Origin: Polyodon spathula
Taxonomy: Eukaryota > Chordata > Actinopteri > Acipenseriformes > Polyodontidae
Assembly (NCBI RefSeq): GCF_017654505.1
Contig: NC_054543.1
Coordinates: 29,371,525-29,435,524 of the forward strand
Direction: 5' to 3'
DNA: 64,000 nucleotides
Shown: piece after piece, positions 38,430 through 49,587 of the stretch
Layout: each line of letters opens with the position of its first letter
Position numbering within the stretch: the first letter of the stretch is position 1
Notes under the pieces: model-generated
Databases searched by the model: none
Told to the model about the DNA's origin: nothing
What the model saw: only the letters and a program-made list of their open reading frames with translations
Position numbers and translations under genes: made by a program

Positions 38430-39330
38430 CTGATTGTCCATGCAGACAAGGTTGTGAAGCACAGGGAGGAAGTGCTGCAGTGCGAAATGAACCACTTTCA
38501 GCTCTAGCGCGTCTATGTGCAGGGATGTCCAGCAACCCAACCAGGATCTGCAGACTCCTCTGCCTTCCAAGAACGCCCCCCCCCCCCCCCCCCCCCCAAA
38601 ACCAGAGATGGATGCGTCTGTCGTAACCACTTGACGATTGAATATCACTCCCATTCTTACGCCTTCGCTAAGGTGAGGGGCTTGCCTCCACCGGCATAGC
38701 TCTTTCCAACATAGGCGAGACACTGCAGCCAACAGTGTCTGTCGTGCTTGGGGTGTAGCTGAAAGGCATTGAGCCATGCTTGGAGTGGGCACACGTGAAG
38801 CAACCCCAGTTGGATGGATGACGAAGCTGCAGCCATCAGACCCAGTAATTTTTGGCACAACACCAATTGCACTGAGGACCCTAGTTCAAACAGGGCCAGA
38901 CAATTGAAAATGGCAGCTACTCTGTCATCCAACATGTAGGCTTGCATCATGATGAAATCCAGCCGGAGACCCAAGTAGTCCATACTCTGCACCGGTATTA
39001 ATTGGCTTTTCGCATCGTTGAGGATGACCCAGCCTCAACAGATGCTCTGTCACAATCGCTGTGTGGGCGATGGTCCCCTCCTTGGACTGGGAACAAATCA
39101 ACCCAGTCGTCCAGGTAATTCATCACCCTGAGTAGAGATATTTCCTGTGCGCTGGACAGATAGGAACATAAAAATACACGTCCTTTAGTTCCCGGCCGGA
39201 CAGCCTGGAGGATGTGGTGGTGTGTGACCTTCTGGAACCTCCTCTCCCTCAAGAACGTTGAGGTGTCTTAGGTCTAGGATGGGGCAATGGCCGCTGTCCT
39301 TTTTTGGCATCAAGAAGTACCTCGAGTAGA
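38430..39330 (-). pseudogene. DIRS-like retrotransposon RT/RNase H remnant
   Basis: Minus-strand pieces: PILDLRHLNVL-like (about 39270), VTHHHILQAVRPG (about 39190-39235), MNYLDDWVDL, the YxDD box of reverse transcriptase (about 39100-39125), MDYLGLRLDFIMMQAYM (about 38935-38990), LLGLMAAASSSIQLGLLH (about 38795-38850), then the RNase H part TTDASISGFG and HIDALELKVVHFALQHFLP (about 38440-38640). The order fits DIRS-1-like elements. A poly-G run inside, frameshifts, and a deletion in the RT palm show it is dead. Confidence 0.75.
38578..38597. repeat. C homopolymer run
   Basis: About 20 C residues interrupt the DIRS-like RNase H reading frame. Confidence 0.95.
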
Positions 39331-39779
39331 AACCCTCTCTTTGAGAGGTGTGCAGGTACTACAGTTTTTTTTCTTTTTTTAATTTATTTTTTACTTGTAG
39401 AGTGAGGAAGACGATGATGGGGAGGTAGAGATGCAAAAGCAACAGAAGCGGCAGTAGCAGCAGAGGCAACAGCAGCAGCCCGAGAGGTGGTGGTCCCGGG
39501 ATCCAACACCATTTGGACCCCAGGACTGGGCAGCTAAGCAGGATCAGTGAAGGAAGGAGGGGCTCCTATCTGCGGCTCCTGTGGCGAGTTTGGGCATGTC
39601 AGGGAGGACTGCCCCTGTGGAGACCCCCAGTATAAGGAGGCCTGGAACCGGGGCCTGGTTGGGGATGTGGCCAGAGTGGTTCTGAGACCAGCCAACACCC
39701 AAGAGGGTTGAGGCACAGCCACAGCCGGCACATGCAGGGGAAGAGTACCTGCTAGTCCCGCCTCCACCACTGTCACAGC

Positions 39780-39900
39780 CAAAAGGGGAGGAACCCCTGC
39801 CGCTGTCACAGCCAGAAGGGGAAGAGCCCCTGCCGCCTTCGCAGCCAGAAGGAGAGGAGCCCCTGCTGCCCTCGCAACCAGAAGGGGAGGAGCCCCTGCC
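39780..39900 (+). repeat. 33-bp minisatellite
   Basis: About four units of CAGCCAGAAGGGGAAGAGCC plus CCTGCCGCCTTCG, coding QPEGEEPLPPS in one frame. Confidence 0.9.
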
Positions 39901-40302
39901 ACCTTTGCCATCAAGAGGAGAGGAGCAGGAGCTACCTCCATCACCACCATTGGGAGGAGTGGGGCTCCGGCTGCCGCCTTCGTGGCCAGGGGCTCCCCTC
40001 CCGCCATCACCTCCCGAGGGTCCACTGCCACCTTTGCCTCTCGAGAGACCGCTGCTGCCCTGTCGTGCATCGCCTGGGGATGCCAGTTCGCCATTGCCTG
40101 GGGATGCAAGTTCGCCATCGCCTGGAGATTCCAGTTCACCATCGCCTGGGAATGCCTGCCTTGCACCACCCAAGGATGCCACGCTCGCTTCGCTCAGGGA
40201 TGCGACACCCACTCCACTAAGGGATGCCACATCTGGATCGCCTGGGGCTGCCTGCTGCTCCGCACCGCCTGGGGCTGCCTGTGTCTCCTTTTTATCCTCT
40301 AG

Positions 40303-40790
40303 GGTTGCTGAAGGTGCCGCTTCACCTGGAATTGCTGAAGGTCCCACTTTGCCTGGAGTTGCTGAAGGTCCCACTTCGCCTGGAGTTGCTGAAGGTCCCT
40401 CTTCACCTGGATTTGCTGAAGGTCCTGCTTCGCCTGGAGTTGCTGAAGGTCCCGCTTCGCCTGGAGTTGCTGAAGGTCCCGCTTGGCCTGGGGTTGCTGA
40501 AGGTCCCGCTTGGCCTTGGGTTGCTGAAGGTACCGCTTGGCCTGGGGTTACTGAGGTTCCCGCTTCGGCTTGGGGCACTGAAGGTCCCGCATTGCCTGGG
40601 GCTGCCTGTGTCTCCTTTGCTTCTCCTAGGGTTCCTGCTGGTCCTGCTTCGCCTGGGGTCACTGAGGGCTCTGCTTCGCCTGGAGTTGCTGAGGGCTCTG
40701 CTTTGTCTAGAGTCGCTGAGGGCTCTGCTTCTCCTGTGGTCGCTGCATGCTCCGCTTCGCCTGGGGTCGCTGCCAGTCCTACCTGGCAGC
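40303..40790 (+). repeat. 27-bp minisatellite
   Basis: About 17-18 tandem units close to GTTGCTGAAGGTCCCGCTTC plus GCCTGGA. The unit is a multiple of three, so several frames on both strands stay open; long minus-strand frames here are shadows of the repeat. A related 9-residue-period repeat precedes it from about 40055. Confidence 0.93.
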
Positions 40791-41057
40791 AGGAAATACT
40801 GTGGCTGGAGCCCCATAGAGGGGATCTGCCCGCCATGAAGAAGGGGGGAGGTCAAGAAACCAGCTCCCCCAGCCGCACTTTCGCGGCAGGAGAAACGGTG
40901 GCAGGTGACCCCGAAGAGGGAGCTGCCAGCCATGAAGGGAATGGGGGGTGAAGGACCTCCCACTATGGCACAAGCGTCTTTTTGCCCTGCAGTACGTTGC
41001 CTTTGTTTTGCTTCCTGCATTCTGGCCTGACATCACCACTTGTCAACCTGTCACAGA

Positions 41058-43208
41058 TGCATACACATTTTTTTTTAAACTTAATATTTTATTCAAAACT
41101 TGAATGCTCAAACTGAATACTTCTAAGGGTAAGATAAGTTACAGTGTATGTCAGCAAAAACCAAAGAGAAAAAACTGAAATATGTTGATTTCATAAGTAT
41201 GCAGACCTGTCAACTATTTGGTGGAAGCACCTTTGGCAGCAATTAGAGCCACAAGTCTTTTTGGGTAAGTCTCTACCAACTTAGCACACTGACTGGTGCA
41301 ATTTGTGCCCATTCTTCTTGACTGATTTTCTCAAGCTCTCTCAAGTTGCTTGAGGATTGCTTATGGACAGCAGTTTTTCAGTCTTTCCACAGATTCTCAA
41401 TATGATTCAAGTCAGGACTTTGACTGTGCCACTCAAGGACATTCACTTTCTTATTCTTAAACCACTCCAGTGTAACTAGCCTTGTTCTTTGGATCATTGT
41501 CCTGCTGAAAGGTGAATTTTTGCCCCATTTTCAAGTCACACTGGAACAGGTTTTCCCCTAGTATTTGCCTGTACTTTGCTCCATCCATTTTACCTTCAAT
41601 CCTAACAAGCTTTCCAGTCCCTGCTGAGGAGAAGCACTTCCATAGCACGATGCTGCCACCACCATGCATGACTGTAGGGATGGTGTTGAACGTAACGCTT
41701 GGCATGTAGACCAAAAAGTTCTAATTTGGTCTCCTCTGACCATAACACCTTTTGCCACATTTTTGTAGGATCACTCAGGTGCTTTGTTGCAAACTCCATG
41801 GAGCTTTGAGATGGCTTATTGTTCTGGATATTGTTGATTGATACACATACACTCCCATCAGCCATTGAACTCTGTAGCTCTTTCAAAGTTGTCGTTGGCC
41901 TCACAGTGGCATCCCTCACCAGTTTCCTCCTTGCCCAGCTGCTCAGTTTGGAGGGACGGCCTGATCTAGGCTGTGTCTGGGTGGCACCTTCCATTTCTTG
42001 ATGATTGAGTAGATTGTGCTCACAGGAATATTGAGACTTCTATATATTTTTGTACCCTTCTCCTGATCTGTGCTTTTCAATGACTTTATCCCTGACTTGC
42101 TTTGAAAGCATATTGGTCTTAATGGTCGAGTCTTTGCTTGAAATTCACTACCTGACCAAGGAACCTCACAGAGACAGGTGTTTTATAATGAAATCATGAG
42201 AACCACTAATATTTCACACAGACAGAGGCCATTCAACTAATTGTGTGACTTGTTAAGGTAATTTTGCACCTGAATTAATTTAGGTTTGCCACAGCAAAGG
42301 GTTTGAATACTTATGCAGTCATGACTTTTCCATTAATATTTATTATCTATTTACTTCTTTTTTTTTTTGTTTTTGCTTGGGGTGTGTGATATAACACATT
42401 AATTCCTACTTCAAAGTGTCATGACTGCAAGCTTTAAAGCAACTGTGGAAGGGGTGTGGGTAATTCACTGACTAGGAGACAGACAGGTGTACTTGAAAAC
42501 ACCACACAGGTGCCCAGTTTTATTTTCAAACAGTTCTTGCTTTTCCGGCAGAGGGCACTGTTGACCGTGGGCTGCCTATCAACGATGATAGACAGCACCA
42601 CGGAAATACCACAGCTGGTACGTGAACAGCAAGTGCACTCGCAGGTGTTCAAAGAAATAATAATGAAAACAGAAGGCGAAAAGAACAATGGAAAATAAAA
42701 CAGTAATAAAACTACAAATAAAAGGTGCTGCACTCGGCAGCATTATCCCGGTCGTCGCTACCCGCACGACCCGGATCACCGTCCTACTCTGTAGGCTAAC
42801 TAGCCTGTTCTGTCACAATACGCCGGGGTCTGCCCAAGGGTTCCCCATTCTCTCTGTCTCGCTATGAAACTCTCTTTGTTTCGCCTGATTCCCGGTCCTG
42901 GATCAGAGCTTCCGCACTCTCGGTGCGTCTAAGTGGGGCAGACCTGAGGAAACAACGGAGCGTTAATTTATAGGGCTAACAATCTCCCAAGACGCGCCTC
43001 TCAGCCATTCAGAGAGGGGGAAAGTCTACACACCCACTTTCCCACCTCCCCGTGTCACTGCCATGACTCACAGGCGGTTGTTGGACGACTGCCGCCCTCT
43101 TCCTGCAGCCCGTGAACACGCCAGCAGAGTCAGCACAGATCTCTCCCTGTTCCAGCAACACAATGTGAAAACTCTGAGAGGGTCTGAATAATTTTGCAAA
43201 GCACTGTA
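41058..43208 (-). mobile_element. Tc1-like element interrupted by an LTR
   Basis: Minus-strand transposase pieces: RSGRPSKLSSWARRKLVRDA (about 41900-41965), [14 protein letters not shown] (about 41715-41760), [20 protein letters not shown] and [18 protein letters not shown], then [16 protein letters not shown] with an Asp of the DDE triad. The right terminal repeat ends AATAATTTTGCAAAGCACTG then TA (43206-43208). It is split by the LTR at 42444-43154. The matching left terminal repeat is missing, so the element is truncated at about 41058. Confidence 0.82.
42444..43154 (-). mobile_element. Solo LTR inserted in a Tc1 terminal repeat (copy A)
   Basis: The 711-bp insert runs from TGTGGAAGGGG to CTCCCTGTTCCA and is flanked by perfect 5-bp duplications GCAAC (42439-42443 and 43155-43159). 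Removing it restores a continuous Tc1 end. On the minus strand it has a TATA box (CCCTATAAAT, 42966-42975) and an AATAAA signal (about 42519-42524). It is an inverted copy of the LTR at 48377-49067. Confidence 0.9.
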
Positions 43209-44058
43209 TGTATGTTACCAGTTTGGGGCCAGTAGTAACTATATTTCGGCTGTCGACTGCCTCCTGCTGCTGCGTCAGAAACATGCAGCCTCATTTCTTT
43301 CTCTGTGTACGTTCAGTCTCTGGGGTATTCTTATCCATCTGCTAGAGCCTCTGCTAGGTTGTATCCTACAAGGGATAACCAAAGACCCGTCCCTCAACCA
43401 ATCAAAGGGGGCTAAGTAACACACCCTCTTTGTCAACACCATGATTGACAGGCAGATCCAAACAGGGTTTCCATCAACCCCCAACCCCCCACAGGATCCT
43501 GCATGCTCTCAATAGCCAGCACAATTACAGGCAGCTATAATGTATAATCCATTGTTTAAATGGCAGTGGTGATATTTCCTATTTTTACATTCCGATAGCT
43601 TGAACCAATAAGCGGTGGCCATCCAGTGCAACACAACTGTACCTGTGGGCTACAGTATCAGGACCACTGTGCGAAATTGGTTTCCAAACTATTGCTGGTA
43701 ATGATGTTTGATAATGGTTCATCCTGCATTTCTCCAGAGCAATATATAGGTAGTTCAGTGGTATTTCCACAACTTGTTTGTAAGGGGTGTTCTTAAATAA
43801 TAGAGTATTAGAACACCGCCAAGGACTGTGTCATCGCTAGGTCTGTGGTTAATACTGAAGTAGGATAATGGTGTTCTTTCATTTTAGGAAAGTATATTAA
43901 TTGCTTAAGGGGGTATAACTTAATTTTGGGGATTTTGTGTTTAGATTCGAGAAATCTCAATATCTAAGAACGAAAGTAATATAAGTATTTTGAAAGTTTC
44001 TCAAATATTCCTTGGGATTTTATACTTGTGGACACAGCCAGAGAGAAAGGATGCTTTA

Positions 44059-44068
44059 CCTTATAAGG
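44059..44068. promoter_or_regulatory. CArG-box match
   Basis: CCTTATAAGG is a perfect match to the SRF-binding CArG consensus CC(A/T)6GG, 5.7 kb upstream of exon 8 in a muscle gene. A few such matches are expected by chance in a window this size, so it is only a candidate. Confidence 0.25.
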
Positions 44069-45349
44069 GCACTGGAGGCTCAGCATATTTATAGCAGCCT
44101 TTGTTCTCTGCAATTATTAGAGTCTGTTTTATATCCGAGGGAGGTGATCCATGACTTGGCACTCAGGCCTTATATTTGTTTTTCATGTATGAAAGCGTAT
44201 TCGTTTTTATGACCTGACATTGCAGTCCTACATTATTGTCAGTTCTGATTCTGAAACATTTAAATACTGTAATGCAGGGTTCCTATTTTTTTCAGTGTTT
44301 ATTTTTTGGTCATTTTGGTATAGTTTTTTTTTTTCTTTCTAAATTCTACAGTAGTAACAACTTGTAATTGTATGCTTCGAAAATAAAATTAAAAAGTTTA
44401 AATGACTACAACTGAAACATTTATCTGTGTTTTTAACTTTTACAATAGCCAGGTTGACTACACAAACCACTTTTCACTTCCACAGTGTAGGCAGAATTGT
44501 TTTACAGAATGGCAATGTTTGTTTTGTATTTTTTCGGTTCTGACAGTATTTCTTTTTTGTGCTATACACAAAAATGGTAAATAGTACTTAATTACAGACT
44601 CACAGATTTTATCTAGGAAGCATATAAGCATTTAATTGTGCACTAATCAGCTTTGAGGAGCCTTTTCTGATTTTTTTTTTAAATAGTTATTAAGCATGGC
44701 AAATGGTGGTATAAGTAGAAATCACAATGGGGAATTACACAGAATGCACATGATAGGATACTAACTGTACCTTTGCAAAATAACAACCCTACCATAATCA
44801 ACTAAATGTATAGTGCATGTGAGTAATTCCTGCTGAAATTATAATGAGGGATAGCCGAGACGAGGGCCAGTTAACAGGTCTGTTGTGTTGAGTGGGGTTA
44901 TTATTACTAGAGGTCTGCTGTGAGTTGAACAGGCACACATTTAAACATTACGACATTGTAGATATAAAATACTTTCTTGATGTCTTTCTCAGGATCTTCA
45001 AGTACAAGGTGAGGCCGTTTTATTGGATCTGCAGAATATATACAGTATATCAAATACATTGCAAAGGTGTCTTCAGATGAGACGTGAAAACTGAATTTAA
45101 GGAAAGGTCACATCAGACTCCTACAAAAAGAAAACCTTTGTTATACTCCTCATATATGGACCAGCATGGCTTATTCTATTGTGCAACTTCTAGTCAAAAT
45201 GTTTGTTTTAATATTAATACATATCCTACAATAGAGTTTCTTTTTGAATCCTGAAATCAAAACCCATAACGATACATTTACATAGTACCTTTAACACTGC
45301 ACAATAAGGGAGCAGTGGAAATGGTACAGTGCTGGAAAATATATTTTAA

Positions 45350-45683
45350 ACCTTAGAGACTGCACCTTTAAAGCAGAGATTAGTTCATAAGTGGGAGGGA
45401 GAGAAGAGCAATAAAGGAGTTGAGAGAGCGAGAACAAAGAAGGAATGGAGTGCATTGTTGTAGACACAGTTACTTGTTTAAAAATAGTCTAGAACAGAAA
45501 ATGTCTGTGTGTCTGCAGTTGGAGGGTGAAGGAGAGGGAGTCTCCGGACTGTAATCTCTTAGCAGGATCTTGGAGGGATACCGATATGAAAACAGACAAG
45601 TAAATATAAGTGCTGCTGTGATTCCCCTCATAAAATCAGCCTGCTACTGGTACCAACCTGTGGTTCTGACCGACAAAGACTGA
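45350..45683 (+). promoter_or_regulatory. Candidate internal promoter and 5' UTR exon for a short SPEG isoform
   Basis: This non-repetitive, GA-rich stretch in intron 7 has a MEF2-consensus site TTAAAAATAG (45478-45487) and, 200 bp downstream, a strong splice donor GACTGA|GTAAGTT (donor GT at 45684). Spliced to the acceptor at 49588/49589 it would give a leader for translation from the exon 8 ATG. In mammals the short APEG-1 isoform uses an internal promoter. All of this is inference; MEF2-like matches are frequent in A/T-rich DNA. Confidence 0.3.
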
Positions 45684-46224
45684 GTAAGTTTTATTGTCCA
45701 ATAGAATTCTTTACTGCCAACATGTTGCTTTAGTTTGACCTGCTTGATAAAAAGCTGAGATATGGGGTTGGTTGTAGGCACTGGAAAGCACAAACTCTTA
45801 TCAAAAGATCTTTGATGAGTTTTTAGCTTTTTTATTTATTTGATTTTTTTTTTACTGGATTTTAAACAGGGAATACTGCAAGATTTCTGTTTGCTCTGGG
45901 CAAACGAAACTGTTATTATGATTTGGGATTCTGTTAGATACTGTGAGTTGGCTAAAGGCTAATGGATGCAAATTGAGTTCTGCTGATGTTTTGACAGCTG
46001 TGTGTTTTAGGAATAGCACCAAAGATCTTCTGAGCTAATAAAAGAAGAGATTATATGTTATCATGGGACAATGTCATGTAGTAATTGCTCCTAATTTTTA
46101 TTATTTTTGTAAAATTGTATTATATAAATGTGTTATTATTTATATGTACATAATAAGTAGAACAGAAAAAAAAAAAAACATTTTACCTTCAGGATGAAGG
46201 GAGATCAACAGATCAAAGATTTGA

Positions 46225-46232
46225 TTTGATTA

Positions 46233-46268
<36 letters not shown>
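46225..46268. repeat. (AC)n(AT)n microsatellite
   Basis: About 12 AC units followed by AT units. Confidence 0.95.
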
Positions 46269-46269
<1 letters not shown>

Positions 46270-46619
46270 ATGTATTTCATTTACATTTAATTTTGTATTT
46301 TTGTTTTTGCCTCATGCCAATGCCTCGCTTCTTCAAATGTATAAACATTGAATTGTTTCTTTTATCTGAATATTTGGTGCCACTGAAATAAGTGCTTTAT
46401 TAATTTGGAGCCTGTAAATCTGCGGTTTATTGGAAAGTATTGTAGCTTCCCTGTGACTGAATATCAGTGGTCATTACAACCGATCTTGCAGGAGAATTCA
46501 TAAATCTGAAATACTTGTGGTTTATCCATTTGGTCACAATTTAAAGGGTACTTTTTTAGTTTAAAATTAACAACTAGCTTATTAACTTGTTAATTGTGTT
46601 TATTTTGTGTTACTTGTTA

Positions 46620-46780
<161 letters not shown>

Positions 46781-47177
46781 AAAAAAACAAAAAACAAAAA
46801 ACATAGTGTTTCAGTGCTGTACAGACTGTCTATGTCGTTATCCATTAGTGCTTCAGTTTTATTTGGATGATTGCCTTTACCTTGTTTTAATTTCCTGTTC
46901 CTCTTCAGTTTCTCTGAGATATGAATGTACCAGCATTACATTTATTTATTTATTTATTTTAATATATTCACATTTTGCTGATCATTAATCAACACTAATG
47001 TACTGTGGGTGTTGTCAAGTGATTCAAAATGACACAATGGTCTCGATGAGTCGAATGGGTCAAAGTTCAAGTATATTTTCCTTTAGAGGAATTGTCCCTT
47101 TTTGACGTCACTACTGTGGTATTATGCCTTTTTTTCATTGGCTCAGGATGCAAATATAGCCTTCATCCATATATATA

Positions 47178-49116
47178 CAGCTCTGGAAAAAATTAAGAGA
47201 CCCCTGCAAAATTATCAGTTTTTCTGGTTTTACTATTTATAGGTATGTGTTTGGGTAAAATGAACATTTTTGTTTTATTCTATAAACTACTGACAACATT
47301 TCTCCCAAATTCCAAATAAAAATATTGTCATTTAGAGCATTTATTTGCAGAAAATGACAACTGGTCAAAATAACAAAAAAGATGCAGTGTTGTCAGATCT
47401 CGAATAATGAAAAGAAAATAAGTTCAGATTCATTTTTAAACAACACAATACTAATGTTTGACTTAGTTCAGAAATCAGTATTTGGTGGAATAACACTGAC
47501 TTGGCTTGATTCATGCCAAAGCTGCCCGATTCCAGCCTTGCTGAAGCACCCCCAGATCATCACTGATCCTCCACCACATTTCACAGTGGGTATGAGACAC
47601 TGTGGCTTGTAGGTCTCTCCAGGTCTCTGTCTAACCATTAGATGACCAGGTGTTGGGCAAAGCTGAAAATTGGACTCATCTGGGGGTGCTTCAGCAAGGC
47701 TGGAATCGGGCAGATTTGTCTTTGTGAAGGGCGCATGAATCAAGCCAAGTACAAGGTTGTCCTGGAAGAAAACTTGCTTCCTTCTGCTCTGACAATGTTC
47801 CCCAACTCTGAGGATTGGTTTTTCCAGCAGGACAATGCTCCATGCCACACAGCCAGGTCAATCAAGGTGTGGATGGAGGACCACCAGATCAAGACCCTGT
47901 CATGGCCAGCCCAATCTCCAGACCTGAACCCCATTGAAAACCTCTGGAATGTGATCAAGAGGAAGATGGATGGTCACAAGCCATCAAACAAAGCTGAGCT
48001 GCTTGAATTTTTGCGCCAGGAGTGGCATAAAGTCACCCAACATCAATGTGAAAGACTGGTGGAGAGCTTGCCAAGACGCATGAAAGCTGTGCTTGAAAAT
48101 CAGGGTTATTCCACCAAATATTGATTTCTGAACTCTTCTTAAGTTCAAACATTAGTATTTAAAAATGAATCTGAACTTATTCTCTTTGCATTATTCGAGA
48201 TCTGACAACACTGCATCTTTTTTGTTATTTTGACCAGTTGTCATTTTCTGCAAATAAATGCTCTAAATGACAATATTTTTATTTGGAATTTGGGAGAAAT
48301 GTTGTCAGTAGTTTATAGAATAAAACAAAAATGTTCATTTTACCCAAACACATACCTATAAATAGTAAAACCAGAGTGTAGCAGGAGGAGATCTGTGCTG
48401 ACTCTGCTGGCGTGTTCACAGGGCTGCAGGAAGAGGGCGGCAGTCGTCCAACAACCACCTGTGAGTCATGGCAGTGACATGGGGAGGTGGGAAAGTGGGT
48501 GTGTGGACTTTCCCCCTCTCTGAATGGCTGAGAGGCGAGTCTTGGGAGATTTTTGGCCCTATAAAATAATGCTCCGCTGTTTCCTCAGGTCTGCCCTGTT
48601 AAAACGCGCCGAGAGTGCGGAAGCGCTGGTCCAGGACCGGGAATCAGCTGGGAGAAAAAGAAAGAGTCTCACAGCGAGACAATGAGAGCGGGGAACCCTT
48701 GGGCAGACCTCGAAGCATTGTAAAAGAGCAGGCTAGTTAGCCGGCAGTGTAGGACGGCGATCCAGGTCGCACGGGTAGCAGCGACTGGGATATAGCTGTC
48801 AAGGGCAGCACCTTTTCTTTGTAGTTTTGTTACTGTTTTATTTTCCCTGTTTCTTTGTGCCTTCTGTTTTGAATTATTGTTTCAAAGCACCTGCAAGGGT
48901 GCCGGTATTGTGTACCATCTCTCGGTAAATCAGACCATGGACCCACAGCATCATCTGCGGGACAAAAGAAAAAATAGCAGCCCGAAATAAAACTGGGCAC
49001 CTGTGCGGTGTTGCCAAATTCACCTGTCTGTCTCCTGTGTCAGTGAATTACCCACCACCCTTCCACACAGCGAAACTGATAATTTTGCAGTGGTCTCTTA
49101 ATTTTTTCCAGAGCTG
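47178..49116 (+). mobile_element. Tc1-like element with long terminal inverted repeats and internal inversion
   Basis: Ends CAGCTCTGGAAAAAATTAAG and its reverse complement CTTAATTTTTTCCAGAGCTG. The terminal inverted repeats are about 319 bp each (47178-47497; 48101-48375 plus 49073-49116). The transposase C-terminal half is on the plus strand (47660-48124): WGCFSKAGIGQI, FQQDNAPCHTARS (Asp) and SPDLNPIENLW (Glu) of the DDE triad, ending GYSTKY. A segment at about 47510-47715 is inverted, so part of the same transposase region reads on the minus strand. The LTR 48377-49067 interrupts the right repeat. Not functional. Confidence 0.88.
48377..49067 (+). mobile_element. Solo LTR inserted in a Tc1 terminal repeat (copy B)
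   Basis: The 691-bp LTR runs TGTAGCAGGAGG to CCCTTCCACA, with 5-bp flanks CAGAG (48372-48376) and CAGCG (49068-49072), one mismatch. TATA box TATAAAAT at 48560 and AATAAA at 48986 set the plus orientation. It is the same family as copy A at 42444-43154 but inverted. Confidence 0.88.
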
Positions 49117-49131
49117 TGTATATACATACAG

Positions 49132-49199
<68 letters not shown>

Positions 49200-49246
49200 C
49201 CTGTATATATATATTATATAATATATATATATATATATATATATGG
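49132..49246. repeat. (CA)n/(TA)n microsatellite
   Basis: CA units followed by interrupted TA units, at the centre of the outer inverted-repeat element. Confidence 0.95.
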
Positions 49247-49587
49247 ATGAAGGCTATATTTGCATCCTGAGCCATTCGGGGAAAAAAAGGCATAATACCA
49301 CAGTAGTCGTAGTAGTGAATTGCGATATTTAAGTTTGGTTTCTACAACTGCTTTAAGCATACACCTTATCATGAAAGCAAGGCTTGGATTACAAACCAGA
49401 TCAGATTAGACTAACTAACAAGAGTTTGCTATAAACATTTAATGTGATCTGGTGACCCTCTTCTAGATTCTCAATGCTATTTACTCCAAAATGTCATCTC
49501 AGCTATTTTATTGTGGTGCTTGTGAGCATGCTGAAGTTGTTTCTTATTCATTTTAGAATTGTAAATTGTGTTTTTTTTTTTTCTTTC

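Larger units (their letters stand above)
39395..40950 (+). pseudogene. Gag-like CCHC zinc-knuckle remnant with repeat-rich tail
   Basis: The plus strand reads PERWWSRDPTPFGPQDW (about 39480-39530), then in a shifted frame a CX2CX4HX4C zinc knuckle, CGSCGEFGHVREDC (about 39571-39612), and after another shift an 11-residue repeat QPEGEEPLPPS (39780-39900) and a 9-residue repeat SPGVAEGPA (40303-40790). Zinc knuckles of this spacing are typical of retroelement gag proteins. Early stops and at least two frameshifts argue it is not functional. The host gene or element it belongs to is not recognised. Confidence 0.55.
37965..41055. mobile_element. Composite retroelement with LTR-like ends
   Basis: The left end TGTGACGGGGTGCCCACCCC resembles the start of the solo LTR at 35136 and the right end GGCCTGACATCACCACTTG ... 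CTGTCACA resembles its end. Flanks GGTAC and GATGC agree at 3 of 5 bases, so the duplication is doubtful. In between: an LTR-like 0.3-kb stretch with (TTA)n, a DIRS-like minus-strand remnant (38430-39330), and a gag-like plus-strand remnant with minisatellites (39395-40950). It may be one truncated element with a DIRS inserted, or a chance cluster. Confidence 0.5.
47105..49313. mobile_element. Outer inverted-repeat element hosting a Tc1
   Basis: The left arm (47108-47177: ACTACTGTGGTATTATGCCT, GGCTCAGGATGCAAATATAG, CCTTCATCCATATATATA) recurs as its reverse complement at 49243-49312 with a small change (AATG versus TTCGGGG). The Tc1 (47178-49116) plus an AT/CA tract lies between the arms. This looks like a hairpin-type MITE with an AT-rich centre that received the Tc1. 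No target duplication of its own was resolved. Confidence 0.65.

Noticed and set aside
39544..40836. 430-codon minus-strand open frame, Gly/Ser/Pro/Ala-rich
   Set aside because: It is the complement of the 27-bp minisatellite; unit length divisible by three keeps several frames open. The zinc knuckle and its repeat domain read on the plus strand.
40224..40838. Leucine-rich plus-strand frame (KVPLRLELL repeats)
   Set aside because: A shifted frame of the same minisatellite, not a leucine-rich repeat protein.
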